DNA of 64,000 bases from Eutypella sp. D-1 (Eukaryota; Ascomycota; Sordariomycetes; Xylariales; Diatrypaceae). A program made the translations under genes and the position numbers. Shown here piece after piece: positions 21,718 to 32,995 of this stretch; within the stretch, counting starts at the first letter, position 1; each line of letters begins with the position of its first letter. Location of the stretch: positions 806,001 to 870,000 of the forward strand of contig JAJTTP010000006.1 in the NCBI GenBank assembly GCA_023313575.1. The letters are read 5' to 3'. Below the pieces are notes generated by a model that worked only from the letters and a program-made list of their open reading frames with translations, was not told where the DNA came from and made no database searches.

Positions 21718-24130
21718 ATGTCAAGTGAGAACGGTGATAGACCTCCCCGGGAGATCAAGAACCACTTACTATTCGAGATTGCGACTGAAGTCGCCCATCG
21801 CGGTACGTTTTATCATGTAGGGCCTAAGGCAGGAATCTATAAGCAGAGCGTAAGAGGGAAGAGCAACTCTGGGCTAATCCTAATCTTCAGTTGGTGGCAT
21901 CTATTCCGTTATTAAGTCGAAAGCTCCCGTCACGACCAACGAGTATGGCGACCGATACACTCTCATCGGCCCGCTCAACCACCAATCGGTATGAGAAAAC
22001 CTCCGTAGTCTAAGGGAAAGACAGAAAAAGGAGCGCCCCCTTCAGTCTGCTAATCGATGTCGTAGGCCGCTGTCGAGGTTGAGGAGCTGGAGCCTACAAA
22101 TGCCGAACTCGCTGCAACAATGGAGTCCATGAAGAGCCGGGGTATTGGCATGTTATACGGACGGTGGCTGATCGAGGGAGCGCCCCGGGTTCTGCTCATC
22201 GATACTAAAACGGCATATCGATATTTGGACGAGTGGAAGGCAGACCTATGGAACACCGCCGGCATCCCTTCTCCGGCTGGTGACGACGAGACGAACGAGG
22301 CCATTGTTTTTGGATACCTAGTTGCCTGGTTCCTTGGTGAGGTAGGTCTTCCTGGCGTTCTGACGTTCTGCTTACCGTTCATTGCTGACTCCCGGTCCGC
22401 AGTTCGTTTCACATGAGAAGAAGAAAGCTGTAATCGCGCATTTCCACGAATGGCTGGCTGGTGTTGGTCTTCCGCTTTGTAAAAGGCGGCGCATAGATGT
22501 CACCACCATCTTCACGACCCATGCAACCCTTTTGGGCCGATACCTTTGCGCTGGCTCTGTCGATTTCTACAACAACTTGCAGTGGTTTGATGTAGACGCG
22601 GAGGCAGGAAAGCGTGGCATCTACCACAGGTATTGCATCGAGCGCGCTGCTGCCCATTGCTGTGACGTCTTCACTACCGTGTCGCACATTACGGCTTTCG
22701 AAAGTGAGCACTTACTCAAGCGCAAGCCCGATGGTGTACTGCCTAATGGCTTGAACGTGACCAAGTTCTCCGCGGTGCATGAGTTCCAGAACCTGCATCA
22801 GCAGTCCAAGGAGAAGATCCACGACTTTGTACGGGGCCACTTCTATGGGCATTACGACTTCGATCCCGAAAACACGCTCTATTTCTTTACGGCCGGCCGA
22901 TACGAGTTCCGGAATAAGGGTGTTGATATGTTCATTGAGTCTCTGGCCCGTCTTAACCACCGCCTCAAGTCTGTTGGAAGCAAGACGACTGTTGTAGCCT
23001 TCATCATCATGCCGGCCCAGATCACTTCTCTGACGGTGGAGGCCCTCAAAGGCCAAGCCGTTATCAAGTCTCTTCGAGACACGGTCGACGTCATCGAGCG
23101 CGGAATTGGCCGCCGTATCTTCGAGCGATCACTCAAGTGGCATGATGGCGATCCGATGCCCGATGAGAAGGAGCTCATCACAAGTGCCGACCGCGTCGTC
23201 CTCCGCCGCCGCCTCTTTGCCATGAAGCGGCATGGCCTACCGCCGATTGTCACCCACAACATGCTCAACGACCAGGACGATCCTATCCTGAATCAAATCC
23301 GTCGTGTACAGCTCTTTAACCATCCTGCTGATCGTGTAAAGATTGTATTTCATCCCGAATTCCTCAGCTCCTCTAACCCCGTTCTGCCGCTTGACTACGA
23401 CGACTTCGTCCGCGGCACTAACATGGGCGTTTTCGCTTCGTATTACGAACCTTGGGGTTACACGCCAGCCGAGTGTACCGTCATGGGCGTTCCAAGCATC
23501 ACGACCAATCTCTCGGGTTTCGGTTGTTACATGGAAGAACTCATTGAAAACTCGTCCGACTATGGTATCTATATCGTAGACCGAAGAAGCAAGGGCGTAG
23601 ACGACTCGGTTAATGAGTTGACCTCGCACATGTTCGACTTCTGCCAGAAGAGCCGCCGGCAGCGGATCAACCAGCGGAATCGGACGGAGCGTCTGAGCGA
23701 TCTCCTAGACTGGAAGCGCATGGGGATGGAGTACGTTAAAGCCCGTCAGTTGGCATTGCGACGAGCCTATCCTATGTCGTTTACTGGAAACTACGAGGAT
23801 GAAGACTTTATACCCGGCGTTGAACAGAAGATCTCGCGGCCATTCTCGGTTCCCGGTTCACCTCGCGATCGTACGGGTATGATGACGCCGGGCGACTTCG
23901 CTAGCTTGCAGGAGGGGCGGGAAGGGTTAAGTACGGAGGATTACGTCGCGTGGAAGCTTCCGTAAGTCTTGATTTTGACCTGCCTTTGACTATTGGTACT
24001 AATCGTGTGTTTCAGTGAGGAGGAGGACCCAGACGAGTATCCGTTCCCCCTGACTCTCCGGACGAAGAAAGGCACGGTTCTTTCCGAGACCGCGTCGCCG
24101 CTTGATGGCCTGGCAACCAACGGAAGTTAG
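21718..24130 (+). CDS. GSY1: Glycogen [starch] synthase (GT3)
   Basis: Cytosolic glycogen synthase that transfers glucose from UDP-glucose onto alpha-1,4-glucan. Exons 21718-21802, 21891-21988, 22066-22341, 22403-23961, 24016-24130 join in phase to 710 residues, matching fungal and animal-type (GT3) enzymes. The N-terminal nucleotide-sugar loop [13 protein letters not shown] (residues 29-41) is rebuilt across intron 1. [14 protein letters not shown] follows the fourth intron boundary. The GT3 catalytic pair sits in [12 protein letters not shown], with Glu502 and Glu510 separated by seven residues. The C-terminus has [19 protein letters not shown], Ser/Thr-Pro sites of the kind phosphorylated to inhibit the enzyme, and ends [11 protein letters not shown]. 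The last intron splits a proline codon near the tail ([19 protein letters not shown]). The very long upstream region and a CCCCT cluster are compatible with nutrient/stress control (inference). Start: ATG in a GCCGCC context. Confidence 0.95.
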
Positions 24131-27100
24131 ATGGGCCTCGCGCGCTAGACGTTAGGCATAGAGCCGTCCTAGCCCTGAAATATCGGCATAGCTGCTCGAT
24201 CACCATCCCAAAGGCTGGGAAGATGGGGTGGGAGAAAAAAACACGAGAGGATCCACCCAAACCAGCTGGGGAAACACGGGGTTATAAGGGACATATGGAG
24301 GGTGGAGAGGGGGGGGGTTTTCTTGGGCGGCGAGGAAAGGAAAATGACGCAGGAAAAGCAACGATGATTAGGATTCTTCCGGTAGTATATTCCTGGCCCG
24401 TGCGATAGGATTGATCGTCTTTCCAAAATGTTAGCATAGCACCGCATTACTTGGCAGTTTGGTCTGCTTTTGACGGGCCTCCATAGCAAACGATTTCCTC
24501 TTTGTGAGATCGTTAGCTAATCTGTCTATATATGTATGAAGTAGGGAACTCTAAACAATTCCAGATTACGTTAAATACTTATGTATATCATCAATACATG
24601 TAAGATATATTGTTGTTACTCGCCTGCCACTTTTATTTGCTGCCCAACCACCAGCTGGTGGCGCCTTAGTAGCAATGCTGAGTAAGTACTTATAGTCATC
24701 AGTCAACCGTGCCCCCCCTTCTATCTTTCCGTCTGTGTCTATTAAGAGGCCTCAACGATAAAAGCTACAGAGAGTTGTAGGTTTATATAAGTATGATATT
24801 CGGCGGGCAGATTAAAAAATCGAAGACATGGATGGATGCATGCAGAAAGCACTAAGTATGTAGTTAGCCGTTGCGACACCATCCAAACCAGCTATTGTTC
24901 AGTCTGGCAGGCTGGGGGGGAACCATGGAGCCTTGCCTGAAAAGAACTGGACAAAGACCTGTACGTGGCACGGCTGCTAACTGCCTTCCTTTCTTCTTTC
25001 CTCCAGTTCTCTCTCCCTTAATTCCCCCCAAAATGCAAATCCATATATGCATGTGCATCCATGGAGGAGTTTGTGCTTGTGCTTGTGTATGTATGTGTAA
25101 GTGTGTGTGTGTGTGCGAATGTATGTATGTATAAGTATTTTACATAAGCCCCCAGATCTACCATTAGTTATTGGAGGATCGCTCCTGTATAAGGTTACAT
25201 TCATGAACGTGCTTGGCCTGCTCGCATGCCACTAATCTAATAACTCCTAATAATTCGGTAAATTTGAACCTACCATACCACCTACATACACAGTCAGTTA
25301 GTATCGTAGGTACCTACGGGTAGTATCCAACCTCCTGCCTGCCTTACAGCCTACCTGAGGTAGCCTTTTCTCTTTCTCTCCCTCTCCCTTGCTAGGAAAT
25401 GCATATTTCCCTAGAGTGACTTACTGCAAGCCTGTCACAACTTCACATCTTCCAATTTTACAATAACAGTTTTTTTTCTTCTCAATTTCAGCAGTCTATC
25501 CAACTGCATATGTTGACCTTGCACGGCATATTCACAGCATTTGTGATTCCTCCCTTCATTGTATTCCTTCTCATGTCAGATGCCCAATAAGTAATAGTAA
25601 CAAGTTCAATCTTTCTAATCTATTTACCTGCTTACATACCCTTTCACACCCCTACAGTAGAAAGTAGTAGCCTTGCTCTCATATCAGAGAAACCGGCTCG
25701 ATAAACCTATTCTATTCATTCCATCATACCGACATATCATCTTTTCTCTCTCTTAAAATCTGGACCAGCCCAAACCCCAGCCCAGCCCCTTACCAACCCA
25801 GGCTCTGCAGGCGCAGCAGCCACCCTGCCGCTTGCTTTGGGAGGGGGCCCCGGACCTTAGGAAACTAGCCCCCAGGGTTTATAGCAGCTTGGCTAGAATC
25901 TTACGCAACTACAGTTGATCAAGGATCCGCTTAAAAAGTTCGTGATACCGAATAGGAGTGCGCAGATATTGGGGATCTGCTCCGCTATACTACTAGATAA
26001 CGACATCATCATACTTCTTAAAAGGAATCAACCGCCTACAATACATACATAGGAACCTAGTAAGGGCCGCCGGGGCACGCACACCTAGGCGGCGCAGGGG
26101 GGGGTTTATTTTTATATCTTTACGAAAGGATACCGGGAGGCTGGCAGCCAACAGAATTAAGCAGCAGCACTGCAGGAGACCAGCGAAAGAGACGGAGGGT
26201 TACAGGATCAGTCAATTGGGACACCAGGACAAAGCAATAACGAAACCCGCAGCAACCTGGGCACCAATTGCAGCCAATTCAACATCCAGCCCGGAAGTCC
26301 CCTCTCACTTTTCGTTTGTTCGTTTGTTCGTTATTCGTCGTTGGTGCCGGGCACCTAGTGAGATACCTACTACCAGGCTGGCTCCTACATACATACTCTA
26401 GGTGATTTGGTGATCCTGGTATTACTAGAAATCCTGGTAATCCTGGTAATCCTGGGAAATCCTAGTAATATCCATCCACACTTATTAGGTATGTACATAG
26501 CTCCACGAACTACCACCACCATCACTATCACCTATCACCCACACCTACTTCGTACAACTACTATTTACCCGTCAAAGGCAACCAACCCCACCCTGGATCA
26601 GCCACCCCAGGTCACCCACCACCACCACCAATTAACAATTAACTACTATGTACGATCTACATCAAAAACAAGCAATCGCTATCTTACATAGTACGGCTAG
26701 CCCTGTCTCAAATGGTCCAAGTTCAACTCTACTACTCTACTAAACCAAACCACACACAAGCAAGCAGACACTCTTAACATTATTACATATTCCTGTCTCT
26801 TCACCACTCCTCCCCACCATCACCACTCCAAATCTACTTAGCCTTGCCACATACCTAGGTTCCTACCTAACCTATACTTACCTATACTTACCTACGTCTA
26901 GGTACTACCACATTACTTCTTACACAGTACAGCTAACCACCAGGAGGGTAAATGTCTATCTACTTATAGTTGCGAGGTAATAAAGGGAGACAGACGAAAG
27001 GACTCTTTGATCTAAAAGTCCCCACAAACCCCAACATCCTCCATCCCTCCCTCCCTCCATTCCTCCATTCCTCTATCCCACTTCTCATTACTTAGGTATA

Positions 27101-27359
27101 TAACTTCTGGTACCTACATTAGTCTCCTTACTAGGTAAATAACGGTACCATTGCCCTCAAGTCGTCATTCATTTCTACTTCTCAACCTTCTAAGTCTTCT
27201 GAGCTTGATTGCTGCGAAGCCTGAGGCCATCGTCAAACTTCCACTTGGTGTGGTATCCGATCTCATTCATTCATTTATCCATTCATTCATTGCTTTACTT
27301 TGTGTGTGTGTCACGCCGCCAGCCCGCCACCCGCCAACCATCAGCCACCAGCAACAATT
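24131..27359. other. Intergenic between glycogen synthase and F-box gene
   Basis: About 3.2 kb of AT-rich and short-repeat DNA: a TGTG/TATG tract near 25075-25135, a 9-mer tandem repeat at 26428-26470, CAC/CAT-rich sequence at 26510-26640, and dense recurrent motif copies (about 25310, 25350, 26855-26905, 27090-27115). No frame longer than about 95 codons has a recognisable domain. I see no RNA gene. Confidence 0.5.
26428..26470. repeat. Degenerate 9-mer tandem repeat (AATCCTGGT unit)
   Basis: About four to five imperfect tandem copies of AATCCTGGT, the last ones diverged (CCTGGGAAATCCTAGTAAT). Confidence 0.7.
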
Positions 27360-29674
27360 ATGAGGTTCTCCAAGATCTTCCGCCGAAGCAAGAAGTCCAC
27401 CTCGGAGAGTTCTCATAAGTACAAGTCTTCTAAGACGACTCCCGAGGATATCGAACGCGCGTTATATCGGAAGTATAATAGCCGCTATGATAGATATAGT
27501 CATCCGGCACTGGACGAGCGCGGTAGTTACGCGCCCTGGATTCAGTTGCCAGAATCTATTCTCGAGAGAGTTTTCTCCTTCGTCTGTCCTCATGCCACCG
27601 ACGACACCTACGAGACATGCGAGTTGAGCGCCCTCGCCGATGCTTGCATGCTCTGCGATTTGCGCGATCTTGCTCACGCTGGTCAGGTCTGTAAGAAGTG
27701 GCACAAGAGCGCCCGCAAACTGATGTAAGTGTGCTCTCTCTCTCTTTTCATATTTCTCTTTATATTGATCTTGATCTTGATCTTGAAATCCCTTCCCCCC
27801 CAGCCAGGGCGTCCCCCTCCATCCCCCCCCCCCGTCCCCTCTCAATCATCTTGGCCGTACATATATCGTCATATCAAATTTGTTCCCATTTATATTCCCT
27901 GTCCCTGTCATAACCAAAACGCCTTACCCGCGGGGCCCGAGCTTCCCCGCCCACGCTTTCTTTTCTGTGTTACGCGCCTCGTCGCTCCCCCCAAGATCGC
28001 TAATACCTTGTTTCGCGTTGCAGGTACCACAGCATTCGTATCGATTCGGTTCATTACTGCGAGCGTGAGATCGACCTATCCGAGAAGCGAAAGCGCAAGT
28101 CCCGTTTCAACCACAATGCCATCCCCGAGGACACCGCGGCTCAGCGATTGCGCCTGTTGTGCCGCACCTTACGAGAGGACCCAACCCGTCTTGGCGTCCT
28201 CGTCCGATACTTCAAGACCCCCTACATGTTGCGAGAGTCCAAGGCCACTGCCGATTTCGCCAGATGCATCGCTGTTCTCCCAAACCTACACTATGTCGAC
28301 TTACCCTCAGGCTTCTATAGCGACGAGGCCGGCTACTCTACCCTCAGGCTCGAGGTCGAGAGCCGTTGTCCAGATCTAAGGAAGATGACGTACGACCATG
28401 GTAGCGAACATAGCCTGGAGGACCTTAGTAAGGGCACCATCTGGGTGAACTTAGAGGTTCTGGAGCTTCGCCGACTCGACATAGACCCGAGTAGACTACG
28501 ATACGTACTAGCGGCCCTTTCACGCCTGCGAGCTCTGAAGATTTCCGAGATGGACGTCGATGACGAATTGTTCCTTCACGACGACATCATGCTGCCCCCA
28601 ATCCCGCCAGTCGACGAGCTTGTTCTCAAGGATGTTCCCGAACTTACTGCGACCGGCCTAGCGTCCTACCTATCGACCACAGCTTCCCAACGAAACTTGA
28701 AAGTGCTCTCAGTTGAGAATACAGGCATTCGGCCCTGGACCCTTCATGAGGTCCTCGCAGCCGCGACCGGCCTGAAGACACTCGCTATAACCGAGGAAGT
28801 CGAGACGCCGTTCCCGACCGCCGCCCAGCGCCAAGTTCCACCCCTAGTGAACTGGTCTCTCGAGACCCTTCGCTATGAGATCACGGCGCCACGTAACAAC
28901 TCCACATACCGCCACACCACGACGGGCTACTACAACTACCTAGCCTCTTCCCTTTTTGCTGGTGGTTTGCCGCTCCTGGCGGCCGTCTATGTCTACGACC
29001 TGAACTTCCCCGATATGCTTCTCGGACTGCCACCCCCTGTGCCCGGATTCGTACCAGATCGTCTGCGGCCCAGTAGCTCTGCCAGCGACAAAATGTTCAG
29101 CCCCAATGGGCCCCTCCTATCCCCCACATCCCCCACATCTCCCACGAGAAACAGCATCTCGCAGCAACCACCGCGCTTCAGCTCGAACAACCCGTTCGCG
29201 TCGGCGGTCGGAAACGCCAACACGCCGTTCGCACCGCGCGGCCCAGCTCACCTCTCACTTAATCAGACGCTTGAAGTCTTTACGAAAGGCTCTAACGACC
29301 TCAGCTGGGGCGTTGTCCGCATGGATCCCATCGACCTGGGTGGCCCCAGACGCGGCAGTGCAGGCCACAGGCGCTCCGGTAGTGGCTCGAGCCCCCGTCC
29401 CATCAGCCACTACGGCCTGAACGAACCGGTCGGGGTTCCCTGGGATGCCAGGAACGGTACGCGCCTCAGCGTCTTTATGGGCGATGGCGCTGGCGGCTTC
29501 CTAAGCTTACCCAACGATGAAGCAAACGGTGCGGCAAATGGACGCCGCGGTAGTTCCGCCAGCATCAGCGGTTCGGTACACCGCCCTCCCTTCGCGGGGG
29601 GTGGTGGCCAGGATCTGTGGCCTAGACCGACCAGCAGCGCGGGCATCAAAAAGGACAGGGACCTGTGGCGTTGA
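27360..29674 (+). CDS. F-box domain protein, fungal
   Basis: Putative substrate adaptor of an SCF ubiquitin ligase. Exons 27360-27724 and 28024-29674 join (AT|G TAC CAC) to 671 residues. After a basic/Ser N-terminus (MRFSKIFRRSKKSTSESS), residues about 58-125 form the F-box: WIQLPESILERVFSFVCP, then DLRDLAHAGQVCKKWHKSARKLMYHSIRID. An extended cysteine-containing insert (ATDDTYETCELSALADACMLC) interrupts it. Leu-rich segments follow (LPNLHYVDLP, LEVLELRRLDID, LSRLRALKISEMDVD, NLKVLSVENTGI, ATGLKTLAITEEV), resembling degenerate LRRs that could bind substrate. The C-terminal third (from about 440) is disordered and Ser/Pro/Gly rich. The 299-bp intron is unusually long here, pyrimidine rich, and contains TTGATC repeats near 27764. 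It matches the general plan of conserved fungal F-box/LRR proteins; the substrate is unknown. Confidence 0.85.
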
Positions 29675-30305
29675 TTCTCACCCGGCTGCTTCGTCTCACG
29701 GCGGGCTTGCTGTTGGCATGTATCAAGATGATCACGTTATTTGTTTGGCTATAGCTTATAAAGGTCCGGTCGACAACGACGGTCGACCACTCTCTCCTAG
29801 GAAATTCAATATCAACAAGAGACGCCAAAATCTGGGGAGAATCAACGCGTCGCGTCTGCGTTTGCCCAAACTTCAACGAAAACGATTTTCTCTGTTTTCC
29901 TGGTTTCACATTCTTTCCTCCACCCCTTTTCCTCTTTTCCTTTTTTTGTCTTGTCTGCTTTGTTCTTTTCCTTTTCCTTTTTCACGAGATGATACCAAAG
30001 GATTGCGAGATTTCTGGCATGACGGGCGTTTTTGAGGGCGCTACTGAATATTTGGGGGAAGGAGAAGCGAGTAGGAAGGAAAAAGGTGACTGAAAATTGT
30101 GTGGAAGGGGGGTGTCCTATGGCGAATACGGCGGTCGACTCTGGGAAGTATCGGCCCTTGAATCACTATTCAGGATGGGTTTTTGGTATCTAAGACCCAC
30201 AGGGAGGGCCTTAGCGATTTTACCCCTTTTTCAACCCGCAACAAGCCTACCGACCTGCTCGATTTCCAAGCTTACCTAGCCACTCGCTCACTATGCTCCA
30301 CACAT

Positions 30306-30326
30306 ACACACACACACACACACACA
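30306..30326. repeat. AC dinucleotide microsatellite
   Basis: A run of about ten AC units in the F-box 3' flank. Confidence 0.9.
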
Positions 30327-30829
30327 TGCACATTTGTCTAACTATGGTGTACGATACGGGTTGTTCGATACCGAAAAGTTGATGGATACGAGGAAGAAAG
30401 GGGTTCTAGATACTTCATTATGAGCAGGATGCTTACGAACGATCGGGACGTGGAGGATTCATTTCATCAAACCTATATAGGTGATGAATGGGCCCCCCCG
30501 CCCAGGACCGCTATCGATCGACGTCGTTAATGTATAGCGCTCTGCGAGTCCCCAACGGACTAGCCCGACTGACCTTGACGAAACTCCTGGCTTCGCCTGA
30601 GATACCACCCCACAAACTCAGGCCTTGCTTACTACTACATGGAGCCCTCTCGACTTGCGGACGCGGACAGGAAGACAGGAAAAAGGTGAAAGCGAGGCGC
30701 GAAAGAAGCAGGGAGGGAAAACCATATCTCGCTGAGCTATATAAAGGACGGGGCTGTTGATTATTTTTTTTTTTTAATCTTCTATTATTTTATTTTTCTC
30801 CCCTGCGTTCTCCTTTTTTTTTTTTTCGC

Positions 30830-30899
30830 GGCCAGCATCCACGGGCCTTTTTTTTTCTTTCTTTTTTTTTCTCGGCCCGTGCAGGGGAGGATGCTGGTC
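30830..30899. repeat. Imperfect inverted repeat (18-bp bulged hairpin)
   Basis: Arm GGCCAGCATCC (30830-30840) pairs with GGATGCTGGTC (30889-30899), including one G-T wobble, and ACGGGCC (30841-30847) pairs with GGCCCGT (30874-30880). Together they give 18 pairs with an 8-base one-sided bulge (30881-30888) and a 26-base, almost pure pyrimidine loop. T-runs lie on the left flank and in the loop. It lies in a convergent intergenic region. It could be a 3'-UTR or non-coding RNA structure or the footprint of a small foldback element; the sequence does not decide. Confidence 0.55.
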
Positions 30900-31139
30900 G
30901 TGCGTTAACCTGGAGGTCGATTTTTTTTTAACTCTCAAATTTAATGATTAATGAGTACAAACTTAACCCTACGCGATGCGATGCGAATGATTTTTGTGAT
31001 ATGTTGTGGTGTTAGTGATGATATGATGATGATGTGTGCATGTGAAATTTTCTTTGATGGAGCCCCCCGGGCGAAAAAGTAAAAAAAAAAAAAAAGGGTT
31101 GTTGGTTCACAATGGTATCAGGTCAACTAGTCTCGGAAC

Positions 31140-31579
31140 TTAAGTACGTTTTAATGACGTTTCTTGAAGTTGATATTTTGAATTAGGGATCCTTTTATTT
31201 TTTTTTTTTTTTCGTTTTTGAGGGGGGCCTGATGATTCGGCTGAAGCGTGCTTGGGAGCTTCGTCGTCCTCTTCACCTTCTGGGTCCATCGTCAGCGTCA
31301 GCGTCGACGACAAAATCGTCGTTGTCGGAACGACCCGGTTTTTAGTGAAGTTAAAGTGTTAGCAAGGTCGTAGTCGGCGTCTTCTAGGTCCATATCCAGG
31401 TCTTGCAAAGGAAGTGGTGTTCTACGATAGACGGTGTCGTCTTGGCTGAGCCCGAACGAACGTCCCAAGAGGGGCGATTGTAGTCTGCAGAGACTCAGCG
31501 GGGCGTAGATATAATTTCTTCTATCCAGTCTTAGGCACTGCAGGAAATTTTGGAACATGGATAGTATATAGTCTCCCAC
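31140..31579 (-). pseudogene. Possible decayed or mis-framed coding remnant
   Basis: On the minus strand three frames follow one another with coding-like content. First, 31579-31298 (93 codons) includes LSQDDTVYRRTPLPLQDLDM and a DLEDADYDL segment. Second, an overlapping +1 frame gives an acidic SDNDDFVVDADADDGP. Third, 31289-31140 (49 codons) reads MDPEGEEDDEAPKHASAE and then PPQKRKKKKNKR, a basic nuclear-signal-like tail partly encoded by an A-run. No GT-AG intron convincingly joins them. It could be an eroded gene for an acidic/basic nuclear protein, or chance. I do not recognise a family. Confidence 0.25.
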
Positions 31580-31874
31580 ACTCGGGTGTTGGTTGAGTGG
31601 TCTAACAGGCAGAGTCCTGGTGGTTATGTGAAATTCACAATGGCGGAATGGGCGCCTGTTGAATTTCCCTTCGGCGAGGACGTCGTTAACTGAGTAGAGT
31701 TGATCTTTCCCTCTCCCTATCGCTCTATAGTAGCACTATTCCCCTTCATATATATATGTAAATGTATCTGCACACTCTACACAATTTCTTCTCGTTCCCG
31801 ATCTCTCGTGCAGGGTTGAACCACGAACGAACAGAAGGGGGCCGAACAGCCAAGCCGTGCGCCATCACTCGTCA

Positions 31875-32995
31875 TCATGCGGGCGTCAGGGGCTTGCGAC
31901 CCCAGGTCCGGACGACGATGATGTTGACGCGGGCGCCGAGGCCGCCGAGCCCACCACTACCATGGGCACCGGGTTCGGCGGCCGCCAAGTCGGCCTCGAG
32001 ATCCCGCATCAGTGCCGCGGCGTCCGCCTCCGCCCGCAGGCCTTCCGTCCCACCCCTCTCCACCATCCCCGCCAGCCCCTGTCCCACTAGCCGCTTCAGT
32101 AACTGCCGGGATTTCGCGAGGTGCCGGCGGTTCTCGGCCTCCTCCTCCGAGTAGAAGAGCGTTCCCGACGAGTGCGTCCGCGACTCCACGTCCGCGTACC
32201 CCGCCTCACGTAGGAAGCTTGGTATGGCCATGGGAATGCTTTTTCAATTAGAGTAAGTCGTGCGTTTGGTTATTTTCTTATGAGGAGGTATAGAGATACA
32301 GGGAAACGATAAGAAAGCATAGGGGCGGAAAGAGGTTGTGGAGGGTGAAGAGGCGGGGAGATGGAGAATGCGGGATGGACTTACTCAAGTTCGCGACCGA
32401 CGGCGACGGCGAAGGCCCAGCTGAGGCTCTTGAAGCGTGAATTGGCCGGGCTCGGGGGTTGGACGGTGGTCAGTAACTCGTTGGAGTCGACCCAGACGAG
32501 CCAGCCGCCGGGGCGGAGCAGCGAGGCTGCGGCCTCCGCGAGGCGCGGACCTGACCCCTGCCGCGCTGCGCACACTACCAGCCGCATGTGCACCACGTCG
32601 AAGCGGCCCTGCAGCTCCGGCCCGAACGGCTGAAACATGTCGCCCTGGAGCAATCTCACGTTCTGGGGCAGGGCGGCGGCGGCGGCATCCTTGTCAGCGG
32701 AGGAGGAAGAGGACGACGATGGCGGGAACTTCGACGTGTCGCTGTCGATCCCCACCAGCTCCGCTGACGCCGGCAGCACCTTCGCTAGATCTCGCAGCCA
32801 CGCCGCGCTCCCCGTTGCGAGCTCGCAGACGCGCGGAGGCCGGGATGGTGGGAGACAAGCCAGCTCGGCCGCGATGTGCGGCGGTAGGAGCTGCTTGTCC
32901 ACTATGTCAGTGAATAAGGTGTGCTGAATATCGAGGCGTTCCCGCTCGGCGTCCGCGCCGCCGGCGTTCAGGATGTAGATAGAGTCGGTGGTCAT
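31875..32995 (-). CDS. SAM-dependent methyltransferase (class I, LaeA/UMTA-like)
   Basis: Putative small-molecule or protein methyltransferase. Exons 32995-32385 and 32238-31875 join (GA|C) to 324 residues. The N-terminal half has a Rossmann-type SAM site: motif I VCELATGSAAWLRDLA (residues 56-71, with ELATG in place of the usual DxGxG), acidic motif II LVGIDSD (80-86), QNVRLLQGDMFQPF (111-124), and RFDVVHMRLV (131-140) as motif IV. RPGGWLVWVDSNE follows. An Ser/Asp/Ala insert (PPSSSSSSSADKDAAAA, about 91-108) interrupts the fold between motifs. The C-terminal exon encodes the LREAGYADVESRTHSSG strand region and ends with GARVNIIVVRTWGRKPL. The type is common among fungal accessory and secondary-metabolism methyltransferases, but no core biosynthetic gene is nearby; the substrate is unknown. 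Start: the only sensible ATG before the conserved region. Confidence 0.85.

Larger units (their letters stand above)
29675..31874. other. Convergent intergenic region, F-box and methyltransferase 3' flanks
   Basis: About 2.2 kb between genes that point toward each other. It contains long T/A homopolymer runs (30763-30775, 30813-30826, 31081-31094, 31197-31212), an AC microsatellite (30306-30326), the hairpin at 30830-30899 and coding-like remnants at 31140-31579. No intact gene is supported. Confidence 0.5.

Noticed and set aside
31580..31665. tRNA-like stretch (GGTTGAGTGGTCTAA...)
   Set aside because: It resembles a D-arm, but no anticodon stem, T-loop (GTTCRA) or acceptor pairing could be found at the right spacing.
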